In this document: positions 10,601 to 18,966 of the stretch, piece by piece | How positions within the stretch are numbered: position 1 is the stretch's first letter | Layout: each line of letters starts with the position of its first letter | Origin: JAFLBI01 sp964616465 | Lineage (GTDB): Bacteria; Bacteroidota; Bacteroidia; Chitinophagales; Chitinophagaceae | Direction: 5' to 3' | DNA length: 64,000 bases | NCBI GenBank assembly: GCA_964616465.1 | Contig: CAZTTO010000016.1 | Coordinates: forward strand, 1-64,000 | Program-made: the position numbers and the translations under genes | The notes under the pieces: model-generated | Told to the model about the DNA's origin: nothing | The model's input: the letters and a program-made list of their open reading frames with translations, nothing else | Databases searched by the model: none

Positions 10601-10867
10601 AGAAGTAGAACTACCAATTACTACTTCCTTCAGATCGAAGCCCACATAAGAGAACACTAAAATTTTAGCAGAAGAGGGAACCTCAATTTTAAAAGATCCA
10701 TCGTTTCCAGTTGTTGTACCCACTTTGGAGCCCTTAACTGTAACAGATACTCCCGCTAATGGAGTTTTTGCTTTTTCGTCAAAAACTTGACCTGTGATGG
10801 TTCGGTTTTGCGCCCACATACTGAACGACAATACCATTCCCATCATCAACAAGATGATTTTTTTCAT
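7634..10867 (-). pseudogene. SusC/RagA TonB-dependent transporter interrupted by an in-frame TAG
   Basis: The reading frame runs 1077 codons, which is normal SusC length, but codon 109 is TAG (10541-10543 on the minus strand). The N-terminal piece has a signal peptide (cut near MWAQ) and a carboxypeptidase-regulatory-like domain (ITGQVFDEKAKTPLAGVSV), and stops right after EEVVVVA. In-frame sequence resumes at once with GTVKKGEYTGS, the usual VVVAYGTVKK junction, so TAG replaces the expected Tyr. The plug (RLRGFGSINAS, PLIVVDGAPYVGG, DASAAALFGSRGGNGVI) and the barrel to the terminal aromatic residue are otherwise intact. This could be a recent nonsense mutation, a sequencing error or suppression. 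A TTG at 10375 could not replace the signal peptide. Confidence 0.85.
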
Positions 10868-11106
10868 TGCATGTTGTTTTGGTTAAATAATAGGTGGGCA
10901 ATATAGTTAAGGAATACCTAAAAAGCTAGAATTAACAAACCAAAAGTCATATTAATTGTATGGGCGGCTTTAAATCTTTATCAAGAGCGTCTTTTGTGAA
11001 AAGTATAATTCAATATTCTTAAACAAAAGCTCATTTTCCCTTCTTCGAAACGGCATTCCATTTTTAATCATGATAAATTTTGCAATTTGCATGATTAAAT
11101 ATTTAC

Positions 11107-12543
11107 ATGTCATTATTTTTCGAAAACACATATCAAGACCTCCCTCATAATTTATTCTCAAGCATACGACCAACGCCAGTTAAAAACCCTTTCATTCAGA
11201 TTTTCAATCATAGACTTGCTGAGAAAATAAATTTGCCTGAAAATGAAAACTGGGTAAATATTTTATCTGGGAATACATTGCCTGAATTTTGTAAACCTAT
11301 CGCTCAAGCATATAGCGGACATCAATTTGGACATTATAATGTATTGGGAGATGGACGTGCAATTTTATTAGGTGAATGGCGAACTCCCGACAATCAATTA
11401 TTAGATATCCAATTAAAAGGCTCTGGTCCAACCCCATATTCCAGAAGAGGAGATGGACGCGCAACATTAAGTGCTATGCTTCGAGAATATCTAATCAGCG
11501 AAGCCATGCATGGATTAGGAATTCCAAGTAGTAGAAGCTTAGCTGTTATAAGAACTGGAGAAGTGGTGTATAGAGAGGAGCTTCACATAGGCGCAATCCT
11601 CACCAGAATTGCATCCAGTCATATTAGGGTTGGAACATTTGAATATGCAGTGCGTCATCTCTCAATTGAAGATTACAATAAGTTTTTAAACTATGTGATA
11701 GATAGACATTATCCTACTTGTAAAAATCAACCCATTCCAGCGCTTGCATTATTGGAAACTGTTTTACAAAAACAAGCATCACTTATTAGCCAATGGATGT
11801 CGGTTGGATTTATTCATGGTGTTATGAATACCGACAATATGAGTATTGCTGGCGAAACTATTGATTATGGTCCATGTGCATTTATGAATACATTCCATCC
11901 AGCAACAGTATTCAGTTCAATTGATCATCAAGGTAGGTATGCATATGCTAATCAGCCTGCTGTAGCGCAATGGAATTTAGCAGTTCTAGCTGGTACTTTG
12001 CTACCCTTAATTGATAGCGATCAAAAACTTGCATTAGAAAAAGCTAAAGCAGTCATAGAAAAATTTCCAGATTTGTATTCATCAACCTGGAAACATATTA
12101 TGCGTCAAAAACTTGGTTGGAAAAAAGAGATGCAGCAAGATGAAATTTTAATAAATGAATTACTGGCATGGATGGAAACAGAGAAAGCCGATTATACACG
12201 AACGTTTTTAGCAATACAAGAGCCTCAAAATTTTAAAGCATCTTATTTTCAAACCGATTCATGGAAGATTTGGTTAGCGGCTTGGGAAAAAAGATGTAAA
12301 GAAGAAGGTATAAGTATAGAGGAAGCAAGAAAAAATATGGAGAAACATAACCCTAAATTTATACCTAGAAATCATTTAGTAGAAGAAGCTTTGGAAAAGG
12401 CATCTAAACAAAATGATATCTCTATGTTTTTAGAACTTCTTCAGGTATTACAAAATCCATTTATAGTAAACGAAAAACACAGTTCATGGATGTTTCCTCC
12501 TGAAAAAGAAGACCCAGGATACGCCACCTACTGTAATACTTAA
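11107..12543 (+). CDS. selO: Protein adenylyltransferase SelO (YdiU family)
   Basis: A 478-residue pseudokinase-fold enzyme that transfers AMP from ATP to Ser/Thr/Tyr of target proteins, with proposed redox roles. Visible motifs are SGHQFGHYNVLGDGRAILLG, the nucleotide-binding LKGSGPTPYSRRGDGRA, and the catalytic/metal region HGVMNTDNMSIAGETIDYG. The protein ends YCNT, which puts a Cys three residues from the C-terminus. This matches the redox Cys (Sec in eukaryotes) of the family. The length equals that of the E. coli protein. It converges on serA with a 4-base stop overlap. Confidence 0.95.
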   Translation: MSLFFENTYQDLPHNLFSSIRPTPVKNPFIQIFNHRLAEKINLPENENWVNILSGNTLPEFCKPIAQAYSGHQFGHYNVLGDGRAILLGEWRTPDNQLLDIQLKGSGPTPYSRRGDGRATLSAMLREYLISEAMHGLGIPSSRSLAVIRTGEVVYREELHIGAILTRIASSHIRVGTFEYAVRHLSIEDYNKFLNYVIDRHYPTCKNQPIPALALLETVLQKQASLISQWMSVGFIHGVMNTDNMSIAGETIDYGPCAFMNTFHPATVFSSIDHQGRYAYANQPAVAQWNLAVLAGTLLPLIDSDQKLALEKAKAVIEKFPDLYSSTWKHIMRQKLGWKKEMQQDEILINELLAWMETEKADYTRTFLAIQEPQNFKASYFQTDSWKIWLAAWEKRCKEEGISIEEARKNMEKHNPKFIPRNHLVEEALEKASKQNDISMFLELLQVLQNPFIVNEKHSSWMFPPEKEDPGYATYCNT

Positions 12544-13775
12544 TAAAGCATTCTTACTTTAATGGTTTGCTTGATTTCTTTCAATAATTCAAGTGCTTTT
12601 TTCGAAAGTTTTTTATCAACATCTAATACCACATAACCAATTTCATCATTTGTTTTAAGGTATTGTCCTACTATGTTGATTTTATGCTTAGAAAGCTGTG
12701 TATTGATTGCCCCTAATACACCTGGAACATTTTTATGAATATGTAAAATTCTATGTGCACCGTCTACTGGTGGCAATCCAATTGCTGGGATACTATGAGA
12801 ACCATAAGAAATGCCCCTTTCAAGATATTGAACCAATTTTAGACCAACATCTTCACCAATATTCTCTTGAGCTTCCTCAGTGCTACCACCAATATGTGGT
12901 GTTAACAAAACGTTGGGCAAGTCTTGAATAGGTGTGCTAAAATGGTCTCCATTTTTCTCGGGTTCAACTGGAAATACATCAATGGCAGCACCACTAATAT
13001 GTTTTTCGAGGATTGCTTTTTTTAAAGCTTCTAAATCTACAACTTGACCACGTGCGTAATTAATTAGAATAGCACCAGTCTTCATATGTTTAAGACTGTT
13101 TTTATTAATCAAATTTTTTGTTGTTGCATTTTCAGGCACATGTAATGTAACAATATCGGCATGCTGTAACAAATCTTTCAAATTTTTTGCAGCAACTGCA
13201 TTTCCAAGAGGAAGCTTATTTTCAATATCATAAAAGCGTACTTTCATACCCAATGCTTCAGACAAAACACTTACCTGCGACCCTATGTTTCCGTAACCTA
13301 TAATTCCCAGAGTCTTACCCCTTAATTCATAACTCCCTTTTGCATCTTTCATCCAAATACCATCGTGGGCTGCTTTATTCTTATCGGGTATTCTTCTAAT
13401 AAGCATAATGGCAGCTCCAATTACAAGTTCAGCAACACTTCTCGTATTACTATAGGGTGCATTAAAAACAGCTATTCCCGCTTCAGACGCTGCTTTTAAA
13501 TCAACTTGATTGACACCAATACAAAAGCAACCAATTACTTGAAGTTTTGTAGCAGCTTTCAAAACCTTTTCTGTTACCTGAGTTTTAGAACGAATTCCCA
13601 GTAAATGAACATCCTTTATTTCATGGATCAGTTCTTCTTCTGAAAGCGCACCAGAAATTTTTTTAATGTGATGATATCCGTTGGAATGAATTACTTGAAT
13701 AGCTTTTTCACTGATATTTTCAAGAAGTAGCCATTTGATTTTTTCTTTTGGATAGCTGGTTGTTTGCGTGCTCAT
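12540..13775 (-). CDS. serA: D-3-phosphoglycerate dehydrogenase
   Basis: First step of serine synthesis: oxidation of 3-phosphoglycerate with NAD. It has 411 residues from the ATG at 13775; an upstream in-frame start at 13799 adds only eight unconserved residues. It has the E. coli-like layout: substrate domain, NAD domain with LGIIGYGNIGSQV, catalytic Arg in INYARGQVVD, the Glu/His pair reached through DVFPVEPEKNG and LTPHIGGSTEEAQ, and a C-terminal ACT domain (HKNVPGVLGAINTQLSKHKI) that normally binds serine for feedback inhibition. It is monocistronic. Confidence 0.95.
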   Translation of the reverse strand: MSTQTTSYPKEKIKWLLLENISEKAIQVIHSNGYHHIKKISGALSEEELIHEIKDVHLLGIRSKTQVTEKVLKAATKLQVIGCFCIGVNQVDLKAASEAGIAVFNAPYSNTRSVAELVIGAAIMLIRRIPDKNKAAHDGIWMKDAKGSYELRGKTLGIIGYGNIGSQVSVLSEALGMKVRFYDIENKLPLGNAVAAKNLKDLLQHADIVTLHVPENATTKNLINKNSLKHMKTGAILINYARGQVVDLEALKKAILEKHISGAAIDVFPVEPEKNGDHFSTPIQDLPNVLLTPHIGGSTEEAQENIGEDVGLKLVQYLERGISYGSHSIPAIGLPPVDGAHRILHIHKNVPGVLGAINTQLSKHKINIVGQYLKTNDEIGYVVLDVDKKLSKKALELLKEIKQTIKVRMLY

Positions 13776-13828
13776 ATGTTGCGAAAATAATTGTATCAAA
13801 TGAATTTATGCACAATAGGCACTAATTC

Positions 13829-13858
13829 TTTGACGTTAAACACTAGCATTTATATTTG
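13829..13858 (+). promoter_or_regulatory. Bacteroidota sigma-70 promoter of the serine hydrolase gene
   Basis: A -33 element TTTG (13829-13832), an 18-base spacer and a -7 element TATATTTG (13851-13858), 17 bases before the ATG at 13876. This fits the Bacteroidota consensus TTTG/TAnnTTTG and is the best promoter match in the window. Confidence 0.7.
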
Positions 13859-13875
13859 CCTACATCCGTTTCACT

Positions 13876-15090
13876 ATGACACAAAAGTTTCTATATATAA
13901 CTTTATTTTTTGCCGCTACCCTATCCTGCTCATCTAGTGGTGAAAAGCTAGAAGTACCTAAAAAGTTTTCAAAAACAGTTGGTTTAAAAGAATCAGAAAA
14001 AGAGAAATATAGAAAATTGTTGCAGCCTTATTATGACTCTCTAAAAAGGACAGGATTTTCTGGGGGCATAATTGTTGCCAAAAAGGGGGATATAATCCTA
14101 GAAGACTATACTGGCTATTTTGACTGGAAACAAAAGATTCCTATTGAAAGCAATACCCCACTTCATGTTGCTTCGGTTAGTAAAACATTTACAGCAATAG
14201 CTATGCTCCACTTTTGGGAAAATGAAGCTTTTCATCTAGACGATCCTGTACAAAAATATTTCCCGGAATTTCCTTACAAGGACATTACAATTCATTCCTT
14301 GTTGAGCCACCGTTCGGGTTTGCCAAATTATGCAAACCTTATGACCGATTACACTACTACCGTTCGATATGTGAAAAATAAACGAGGCAAAAAGGTCCCC
14401 GTAACTACTAGAAAGAAAGTAGCCCCTTTTGTAGAAGGATATGTTGAAAATAAAGATGTGCTGAGATATTTTGCTGTTAAAAAACCTGGGTTGGTTTTTA
14501 GGCCTAACAGCAGATTCCAATATTGCAATAGCAATTACGTCCTGCTGGCTTTGTTGCTGGAAAAATTTTCCGGAAAGCCTTATCCTCAACTCATGAAGGA
14601 TTTAATTTTTGATCCTTTAGGCATGAAAGACAGCTATATATTCGATAAAAGCCAAGTTCCTAATTATCAGCCTTCTTATTTCGCTAATCTTCGCCCCTAC
14701 CCAATTGACAAATTTGATTGTTTGTACGGCGACAAAAACGTGTATACTACAGCTCGCGATTTATTACTTTGGGAGCAAGGCTTAGCTCAACATAAAATAA
14801 TTAGCCCCGAAACATTATCCATGGCTTATGAACCACAGAGTTTTGAAAAACCTGGAATTCATAATTATGGCTTAGGCTGGAGGATGATTCTCTATCCAGA
14901 AAAGAAAGTAATATACCACAACGGTTGGTGGCATGGTAATAATGCTGTTTTCACTCGTTTAGTGGATGATAATGCCACCATAATTATTACTGGTAATAGG
15001 TATAACGAGGCTATATATAGATTTGGTAGAAGGATGAACAATGCCTTTTTCTCCGTATCTGACACCACTTTATTGGAAGAAATGCCGTAA
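13876..15090 (+). CDS. Beta-lactamase-fold serine hydrolase lipoprotein (class C/CubicO type)
   Basis: A 404-residue protein with a lipoprotein signal (ATLSC, Cys at about residue 18) followed by a penicillin-binding/serine beta-lactamase domain. The nucleophile motif SxxK is SVSK (in HVASVSKTFTA). The second motif is YxN in FQYCNSNY. The third is HNG in VIYHNGWWHGN, where beta-lactamases have KTG. LLSHRSGLPNY is typical of the AmpC/CubicO group. Members include D-Ala-D-Ala peptidases, esterases and aminopeptidases, and the substrate cannot be told here. An own promoter lies just upstream. Confidence 0.9.
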   Translation: MTQKFLYITLFFAATLSCSSSGEKLEVPKKFSKTVGLKESEKEKYRKLLQPYYDSLKRTGFSGGIIVAKKGDIILEDYTGYFDWKQKIPIESNTPLHVASVSKTFTAIAMLHFWENEAFHLDDPVQKYFPEFPYKDITIHSLLSHRSGLPNYANLMTDYTTTVRYVKNKRGKKVPVTTRKKVAPFVEGYVENKDVLRYFAVKKPGLVFRPNSRFQYCNSNYVLLALLLEKFSGKPYPQLMKDLIFDPLGMKDSYIFDKSQVPNYQPSYFANLRPYPIDKFDCLYGDKNVYTTARDLLLWEQGLAQHKIISPETLSMAYEPQSFEKPGIHNYGLGWRMILYPEKKVIYHNGWWHGNNAVFTRLVDDNATIIITGNRYNEAIYRFGRRMNNAFFSVSDTTLLEEMP

Positions 15091-15147
15091 TCACATTAAA
15101 AAACAACTTAAATTATAACTGCAAGATTCATTTTGCTGTTTAACCCC

Positions 15148-15155
15148 TATTTTTG
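15148..15155 (+). promoter_or_regulatory. -7 promoter element upstream of hppA
   Basis: TATTTTTG is a perfect TAnnTTTG match 38 bases before the hppA ATG. No convincing -33 box lies at the usual spacing, so the call is moderate. Confidence 0.45.
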
Positions 15156-15193
15156 TTTTCCTTAACTAAACCAATCATCAATCCTCTAGACTT

Positions 15194-17566
15194 ATGAACA
15201 GTATGCTTTTTTACGCAGTTCCTGCAATGGCTCTGTTGGGATTATTATACACCGTTGTAAAATACAACTGGGTATCCAAACAGGACGCAGGCGATGAAAA
15301 AATGAGAAACATCAGTACTTACATTGCAGAAGGTGCTATGGCATTCCTTCGTGCTGAATGGAAAATTCTGAGCTATTTTGTAGTTATTGTTGGAATTCTT
15401 CTGGCATTTATGGCGCAGGCTAATGCAGCTCATGGTGGTCACTGGAGTATCGCAGTAGCTTTTGTTATTGGCGCTATATTCAGTGCTTTTGCTGGATACA
15501 TTGGTATGAGCATAGCTACTAAAGCAAACGTTAGAACTGCACAAGCAGCACGTACTAGCTTAAGCAGAGCATTGAATGTTTCTTTTACAGGCGGTTCTGT
15601 AATGGGATTGGGTGTAGCTGGCTTAGCTGTACTAGGATTAGGCGGTTTGTACTTAATCTTAAAAGCAATTTTTGCTCCTGAAGCTGCTGCTAACTCCGAA
15701 GAAATGATTCGTACTATTGAGGTATTAACCGGATTTTCTTTAGGTGCTGAGTCAATTGCTCTTTTTGCTCGTGTGGGTGGTGGTATTTATACCAAAGCTG
15801 CCGATGTGGGTGCTGACTTAGTAGGTAAAGTAGAAGCTGGTATTCCTGAAGATGATCCGCGTAACCCAGCTACTATTGCTGATAACGTAGGTGATAACGT
15901 AGGTGACGTTGCTGGTATGGGTGCTGACTTGTTTGGCTCTTATGTAGCAACAGTGCTTGCAACTATGGTTTTAGGAAGAGAAACAGAAAGTACAGATGCA
16001 TTTAATGGCTATGCTCCTATCCTTCTACCTATGTTGATTGCAGGTGTTGGTATCATTTTCTCTATCATTGGTACTTTGTTTGTAAAAGTGTCTGATAGTG
16101 CTGGAATAAACACCGACAATGTTCAAAAAGCCCTCAACTTAGGAAACTGGGGTTCAATGATCTTAACTGCAATTGCTTCTGTTGGACTTGTATATTATAT
16201 TCTTCCAGAAACCATGAGTCTTCGTGGGGCTGAATTTACCCGTAATGGTGTTATGGGTGCTATCCTTGTAGGTCTTGCAGTAGGTGCTCTTATGAGTATG
16301 ATTACTGAATACTATACAGCTATGGGTAAGCGTCCAGTATTGTCAATAATTCGTCAGTCTGCAACCGGACATGGTACCAACGTTATTGGTGGTCTTGCTG
16401 TTGGTATGGAATCAACTTTCTTACCAATATTAGTATTGGCAGCTGGTATCTATGGTTCCTTCCTTTGTGCTGGATTATACGGTGTGGCAATTGCTGCAGC
16501 TGGTATGATGGCTACAACAGCTATGCAATTGGCAATTGACGCTTTCGGTCCAATTGCTGATAATGCAGGTGGTATTGCTGAAATGAGTGAATTGCCTCCT
16601 GACGTTCGTGAGAAAACCGACGTATTAGATGCAGTGGGTAACACAACTGCTGCAACTGGAAAAGGTTTTGCAATTGCATCTGCTGCTTTAACTGCGCTTG
16701 CATTGTTTGCTGCATTCGTAGGTGTTGCAATGCCTGATAACCAACAAATTGATATATATAAAGCCGATGTTTTAGCTGCTTTATTTATAGGTGGTATGAT
16801 TCCTTACTTGTTCTCATCTTTAGCTATCCGTGCAGTAGGTGAGGCAGCTATGGCAATGGTAGAAGAAGTTCGTCGCCAGTTTAGAACCATTCCTGGTATT
16901 ATGGAAGGAACCGGTAAGCCTGAATATGATAAGTGTGTGGCAATTTCTACCGAAGCTTCTATCAAGAAAATGATGCTACCTGGTGCATTAGCAATTGTTT
17001 CCCCTTTAATCATTGGTTTTGCATTTGGCCCAGAGGCTCTTGGTGGCTTTTTAGCAGGTGCAACCGTGAGCGGTGTATTGATTGGAATGTTCCAAAACAA
17101 TGCTGGTGGTGCATGGGATAATGCAAAGAAGAGCTTTGAAAAAGGCGTAGAAATCAACGGTGAAATTTATAAAAAGAAAAGTGAACCGCATAAAGCAGCT
17201 GTAACTGGTGACACTGTAGGTGATCCTTTCAAAGATACTTCTGGTCCATCAATGAACATTTTAATTAAGTTAATGAGTATTGTTTCATTGGTAATTGCAC
17301 CTACATTGGCTTCATTACATGGACATACACCAAGCACAGAAAATGCAGCTCCTCAAACTGAAGTTGTAGCTCCAATTCAAGCAGATCTTGCAAATGCCTC
17401 TGCTGAGGATGTTCAATTGATTGAAGAAAGTATGAAAGTGAATGGTATGATTGCTGAGACTGATGTTGTTTCTTTTACTGAAGGCAAATTGTTCATTAAT
17501 GATCAACCTGTAACAAGTGATTTACAAGCAGAAGCTCAAAGAATTTACCAGCTTTTAAAGAACTAG
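15194..17566 (+). CDS. hppA: Membrane-bound (ion-pumping) inorganic pyrophosphatase
   Basis: A 790-residue polytopic protein that hydrolyses pyrophosphate and pumps H+ and/or Na+ out of the cytoplasm. The substrate-binding stretch is unmistakable (GGGIYTKAADVGADLVGKVE, DDPRNPATIADNVGDNVGD, ADLFGSY). Ala486 in GNTTAATGKG sits where K+-dependent enzymes have Ala and K+-independent ones have Lys, so a K+-dependent type is expected. After the last membrane helix (about residue 710) there is a soluble tail of roughly 75 residues that most family members lack: acidic, Ala-rich, then a segment near VSFTEGKLFINDQPVTSD. The gene is monocistronic with its own terminator. Na+ versus H+ specificity was not resolved. 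Confidence 0.95.
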   Translation: MNSMLFYAVPAMALLGLLYTVVKYNWVSKQDAGDEKMRNISTYIAEGAMAFLRAEWKILSYFVVIVGILLAFMAQANAAHGGHWSIAVAFVIGAIFSAFAGYIGMSIATKANVRTAQAARTSLSRALNVSFTGGSVMGLGVAGLAVLGLGGLYLILKAIFAPEAAANSEEMIRTIEVLTGFSLGAESIALFARVGGGIYTKAADVGADLVGKVEAGIPEDDPRNPATIADNVGDNVGDVAGMGADLFGSYVATVLATMVLGRETESTDAFNGYAPILLPMLIAGVGIIFSIIGTLFVKVSDSAGINTDNVQKALNLGNWGSMILTAIASVGLVYYILPETMSLRGAEFTRNGVMGAILVGLAVGALMSMITEYYTAMGKRPVLSIIRQSATGHGTNVIGGLAVGMESTFLPILVLAAGIYGSFLCAGLYGVAIAAAGMMATTAMQLAIDAFGPIADNAGGIAEMSELPPDVREKTDVLDAVGNTTAATGKGFAIASAALTALALFAAFVGVAMPDNQQIDIYKADVLAALFIGGMIPYLFSSLAIRAVGEAAMAMVEEVRRQFRTIPGIMEGTGKPEYDKCVAISTEASIKKMMLPGALAIVSPLIIGFAFGPEALGGFLAGATVSGVLIGMFQNNAGGAWDNAKKSFEKGVEINGEIYKKKSEPHKAAVTGDTVGDPFKDTSGPSMNILIKLMSIVSLVIAPTLASLHGHTPSTENAAPQTEVVAPIQADLANASAEDVQLIEESMKVNGMIAETDVVSFTEGKLFINDQPVTSDLQAEAQRIYQLLKN

Positions 17567-17586
17567 TTTTCACAAATCTTGATTTT

Positions 17587-17614
17587 ATCCCGGGAGTTAT
17601 CCCGGGATTTTTTT
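17587..17614 (+). terminator. Intrinsic terminator of hppA
   Basis: A 9-bp perfect stem ATCCCGGGA/TCCCGGGAT (17587-17595, 17600-17608) with loop GTTA and a T-run follows the hppA stop by 20 bases. Confidence 0.92.
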
Positions 17615-17630
17615 GCAATTATGTTAAAAA

Positions 17631-17918
17631 ATGTTTATAACTTGTGGAAAATTCCTCCGAATGCCATCAAGTATCCAAGCTTCCCTTAGCAGCAACGAAA
17701 TGTTGCATATTCAGGTGAATGACCCTAAACTTATGTCAGAAACCATTGAGTATCGTATTTTGGATACTAGTTCGTTTATAGTAAGAAGGGGGAAATTTTC
17801 TGGATTTGAAACGCAAATCAACTTGCGACATCTAGTTCAAAAGAAATACAATCTTCAACTCATAGCAGAGGAAAGTACTTTGTATGAAACTGAATTTTAT
17901 AAAAACGCTATGATTTAA
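17631..17918 (+). CDS. Small protein resembling a stand-alone T9SS sorting domain
   Basis: A 95-residue ORF; the ATG at 17661 (MPSSIQASL) is an equally likely start. I do not recognise a named family. The pattern of alternating strands (LHIQVND, IEYRILDTSSFIVRRGKF, TQINLRHL, YNLQLIAEES, ETEFYKN) follows the layout of the type A C-terminal secretion domain of type IX substrates: D-x-x-G near strand 3, then inL..L..g.Y.l. It lacks a signal peptide and any cargo domain. It lies just after the hppA terminator and may be co-transcribed with the next gene. It could be a decayed fragment or a small cytosolic beta-sandwich. Confidence 0.45.
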   Translation: MFITCGKFLRMPSSIQASLSSNEMLHIQVNDPKLMSETIEYRILDTSSFIVRRGKFSGFETQINLRHLVQKKYNLQLIAEESTLYETEFYKNAMI

Positions 17919-17936
17919 TTGTATGAACTTCGCAAC

Positions 17937-18506
17937 ATGAAGTTGAATTATTGGCTGCTACGCTTATTTTTTCTTGTCCTTATCTTATTTTCATTCTGGA
18001 AGGAATCTATTCAAGCATTTGTTTATGTTGGTTTAATATGGCTGTTAGGTGAAATACTTACCCATCATCCTCGATTTAAGGACAGGAAACCAGTCACCTT
18101 CTTTTTGCTGCTCGCAACTATTGCAATGTTATTAACCTGGGATAGAACCAGAACCGAATTATTGAATCCGCATATTGAGCTTGCTCTAAATAGAATGGAG
18201 CATGTGGTTTTTGCCTGGATTGTTGGTTGGACTTATTATTTAGTGGCATCTGTTGAACAAGCATCGCGCTTTAGAAGAAGAGAATTATTGCTTTACTACT
18301 TTGCTGGGTACAATTTTATTGGTTGGCTGAATGAGGTTTTTCAAAATAGTTTGGAAGGAAATTTAGTTGTTGCTATGCATCGGGAAAACATGCTTGATAT
18401 GGCAGTTAACTTTTTTAGTGCACTCGTTTTTGTTGGCGTTGTTACCATCTTTCATAAAAAGTTAAGAGCTTACTTAAAAGGCATTGCCTATTCTATCAAT
18501 TCCTAA
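17937..18506 (+). CDS. Uncharacterised integral membrane protein
   Basis: A 189-residue protein from the ATG at 17937; a TTG 18 bases earlier is possible. There are about five hydrophobic segments (WLLRLFFLVLILFSFW, FVYVGLIWLLGEIL, VTFFLLLATIAMLLTW, VVFAWIVGWTYYLVAS and FFSALVFVGVVTIF) separated by short charged loops with ASRFRRRELLLYY. No enzymatic motif is visible. It follows the small ORF by 18 bases and ends before the ssrA terminator. The function is unknown. Confidence 0.7.
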   Translation: MKLNYWLLRLFFLVLILFSFWKESIQAFVYVGLIWLLGEILTHHPRFKDRKPVTFFLLLATIAMLLTWDRTRTELLNPHIELALNRMEHVVFAWIVGWTYYLVASVEQASRFRRRELLLYYFAGYNFIGWLNEVFQNSLEGNLVVAMHRENMLDMAVNFFSALVFVGVVTIFHKKLRAYLKGIAYSINS

Positions 18507-18523
18507 GTCTACAACTTCCTAAC

Positions 18524-18555
18524 TAAAAATGGATACCCTTTTTCAGAGTATCCAT
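18524..18555 (-). terminator. Intrinsic terminator of ssrA
   Basis: On the minus strand ATGGATAC and GTATCCAT (18529-18536, 18548-18555) form an 8-bp stem followed by a T-run, starting 3 bases beyond the tmRNA 3' end. Confidence 0.85.
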
Positions 18556-18558
18556 TTG

Positions 18559-18929
18559 TGGAGCCGAGGGGAGTCGAACCCCTGTCCAAACAAGTTTGCA
18601 GTAAGCTTTCTACATGCTTATTTCACTATTATTTGTCGGGACTACAATGGAAGTGAACCAACCTCTGTAAACCTTAGCTGGATGGAACTTAAATTAACTG
18701 CACAGCCTAAGTTAATCGCAACCTGTATTTGTTTTGAGTCGGCGGCGGAACATGGTAACAGATCAACCTGTTCGGCGGCCCTAATGACTACTTAATCACT
18801 GATTAGGCAGCCATGGCATACTGTGTATTGCCATTTAATGTTTGAATATTCAGATTAAAGTGCTAATTATCCAACGCACTGCATGCTTACACCTACCGAA
18901 ATCCATGCTGTCAAAACCAATACGACCCC
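18559..18929 (-). ncRNA. ssrA: Transfer-messenger RNA (tmRNA)
   Basis: A 371-nt RNA for trans-translation (ribosome rescue). The 5' end GGGGTCG pairs over 7 bp (with G-U pairs) with the 3' CGGCTCC to form the tRNA-like acceptor stem. The T-arm GGGGTTCGACTCCCC is perfect, and the 5' half has GGTTTTGACAGC as in other one-piece tmRNAs. CCA is not encoded. The internal tag frame ends in YAMAA-stop. It lies 37 bases after prmA and ends at a clear hairpin terminator. A protein-like ORF on the opposite strand over this RNA is an artefact. Confidence 0.96.
18803..18835 (-). other. tmRNA proteolysis tag reading frame
   Basis: The tag codons read NGNTQYAMAA then TAA. The C-terminal AMAA is the degradation signal for ClpXP-type proteases. 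The exact resume codon is uncertain: the codons just upstream would add T and L. Confidence 0.8.
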
Positions 18930-18940
18930 AGTTGGAAATG

Positions 18941-18948
18941 CAAAGGTA
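18941..18948 (-). promoter_or_regulatory. -7 promoter element of ssrA
   Basis: TACCTTTG on the minus strand (TAnnTTTG), 11 bases before the mature 5' end, so ssrA can be transcribed independently of prmA. No clear -33 box was seen. Confidence 0.5.
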
Positions 18949-18966
18949 CGAAGAAACCCTGTAAAC

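Noticed and set aside
18529..18795. An 88-codon plus-strand ORF over the ssrA region
   Set aside because: It is antisense to the tmRNA 3' half and terminator; the first codons derive from the terminator stem and the T-arm. A known type of false gene call.
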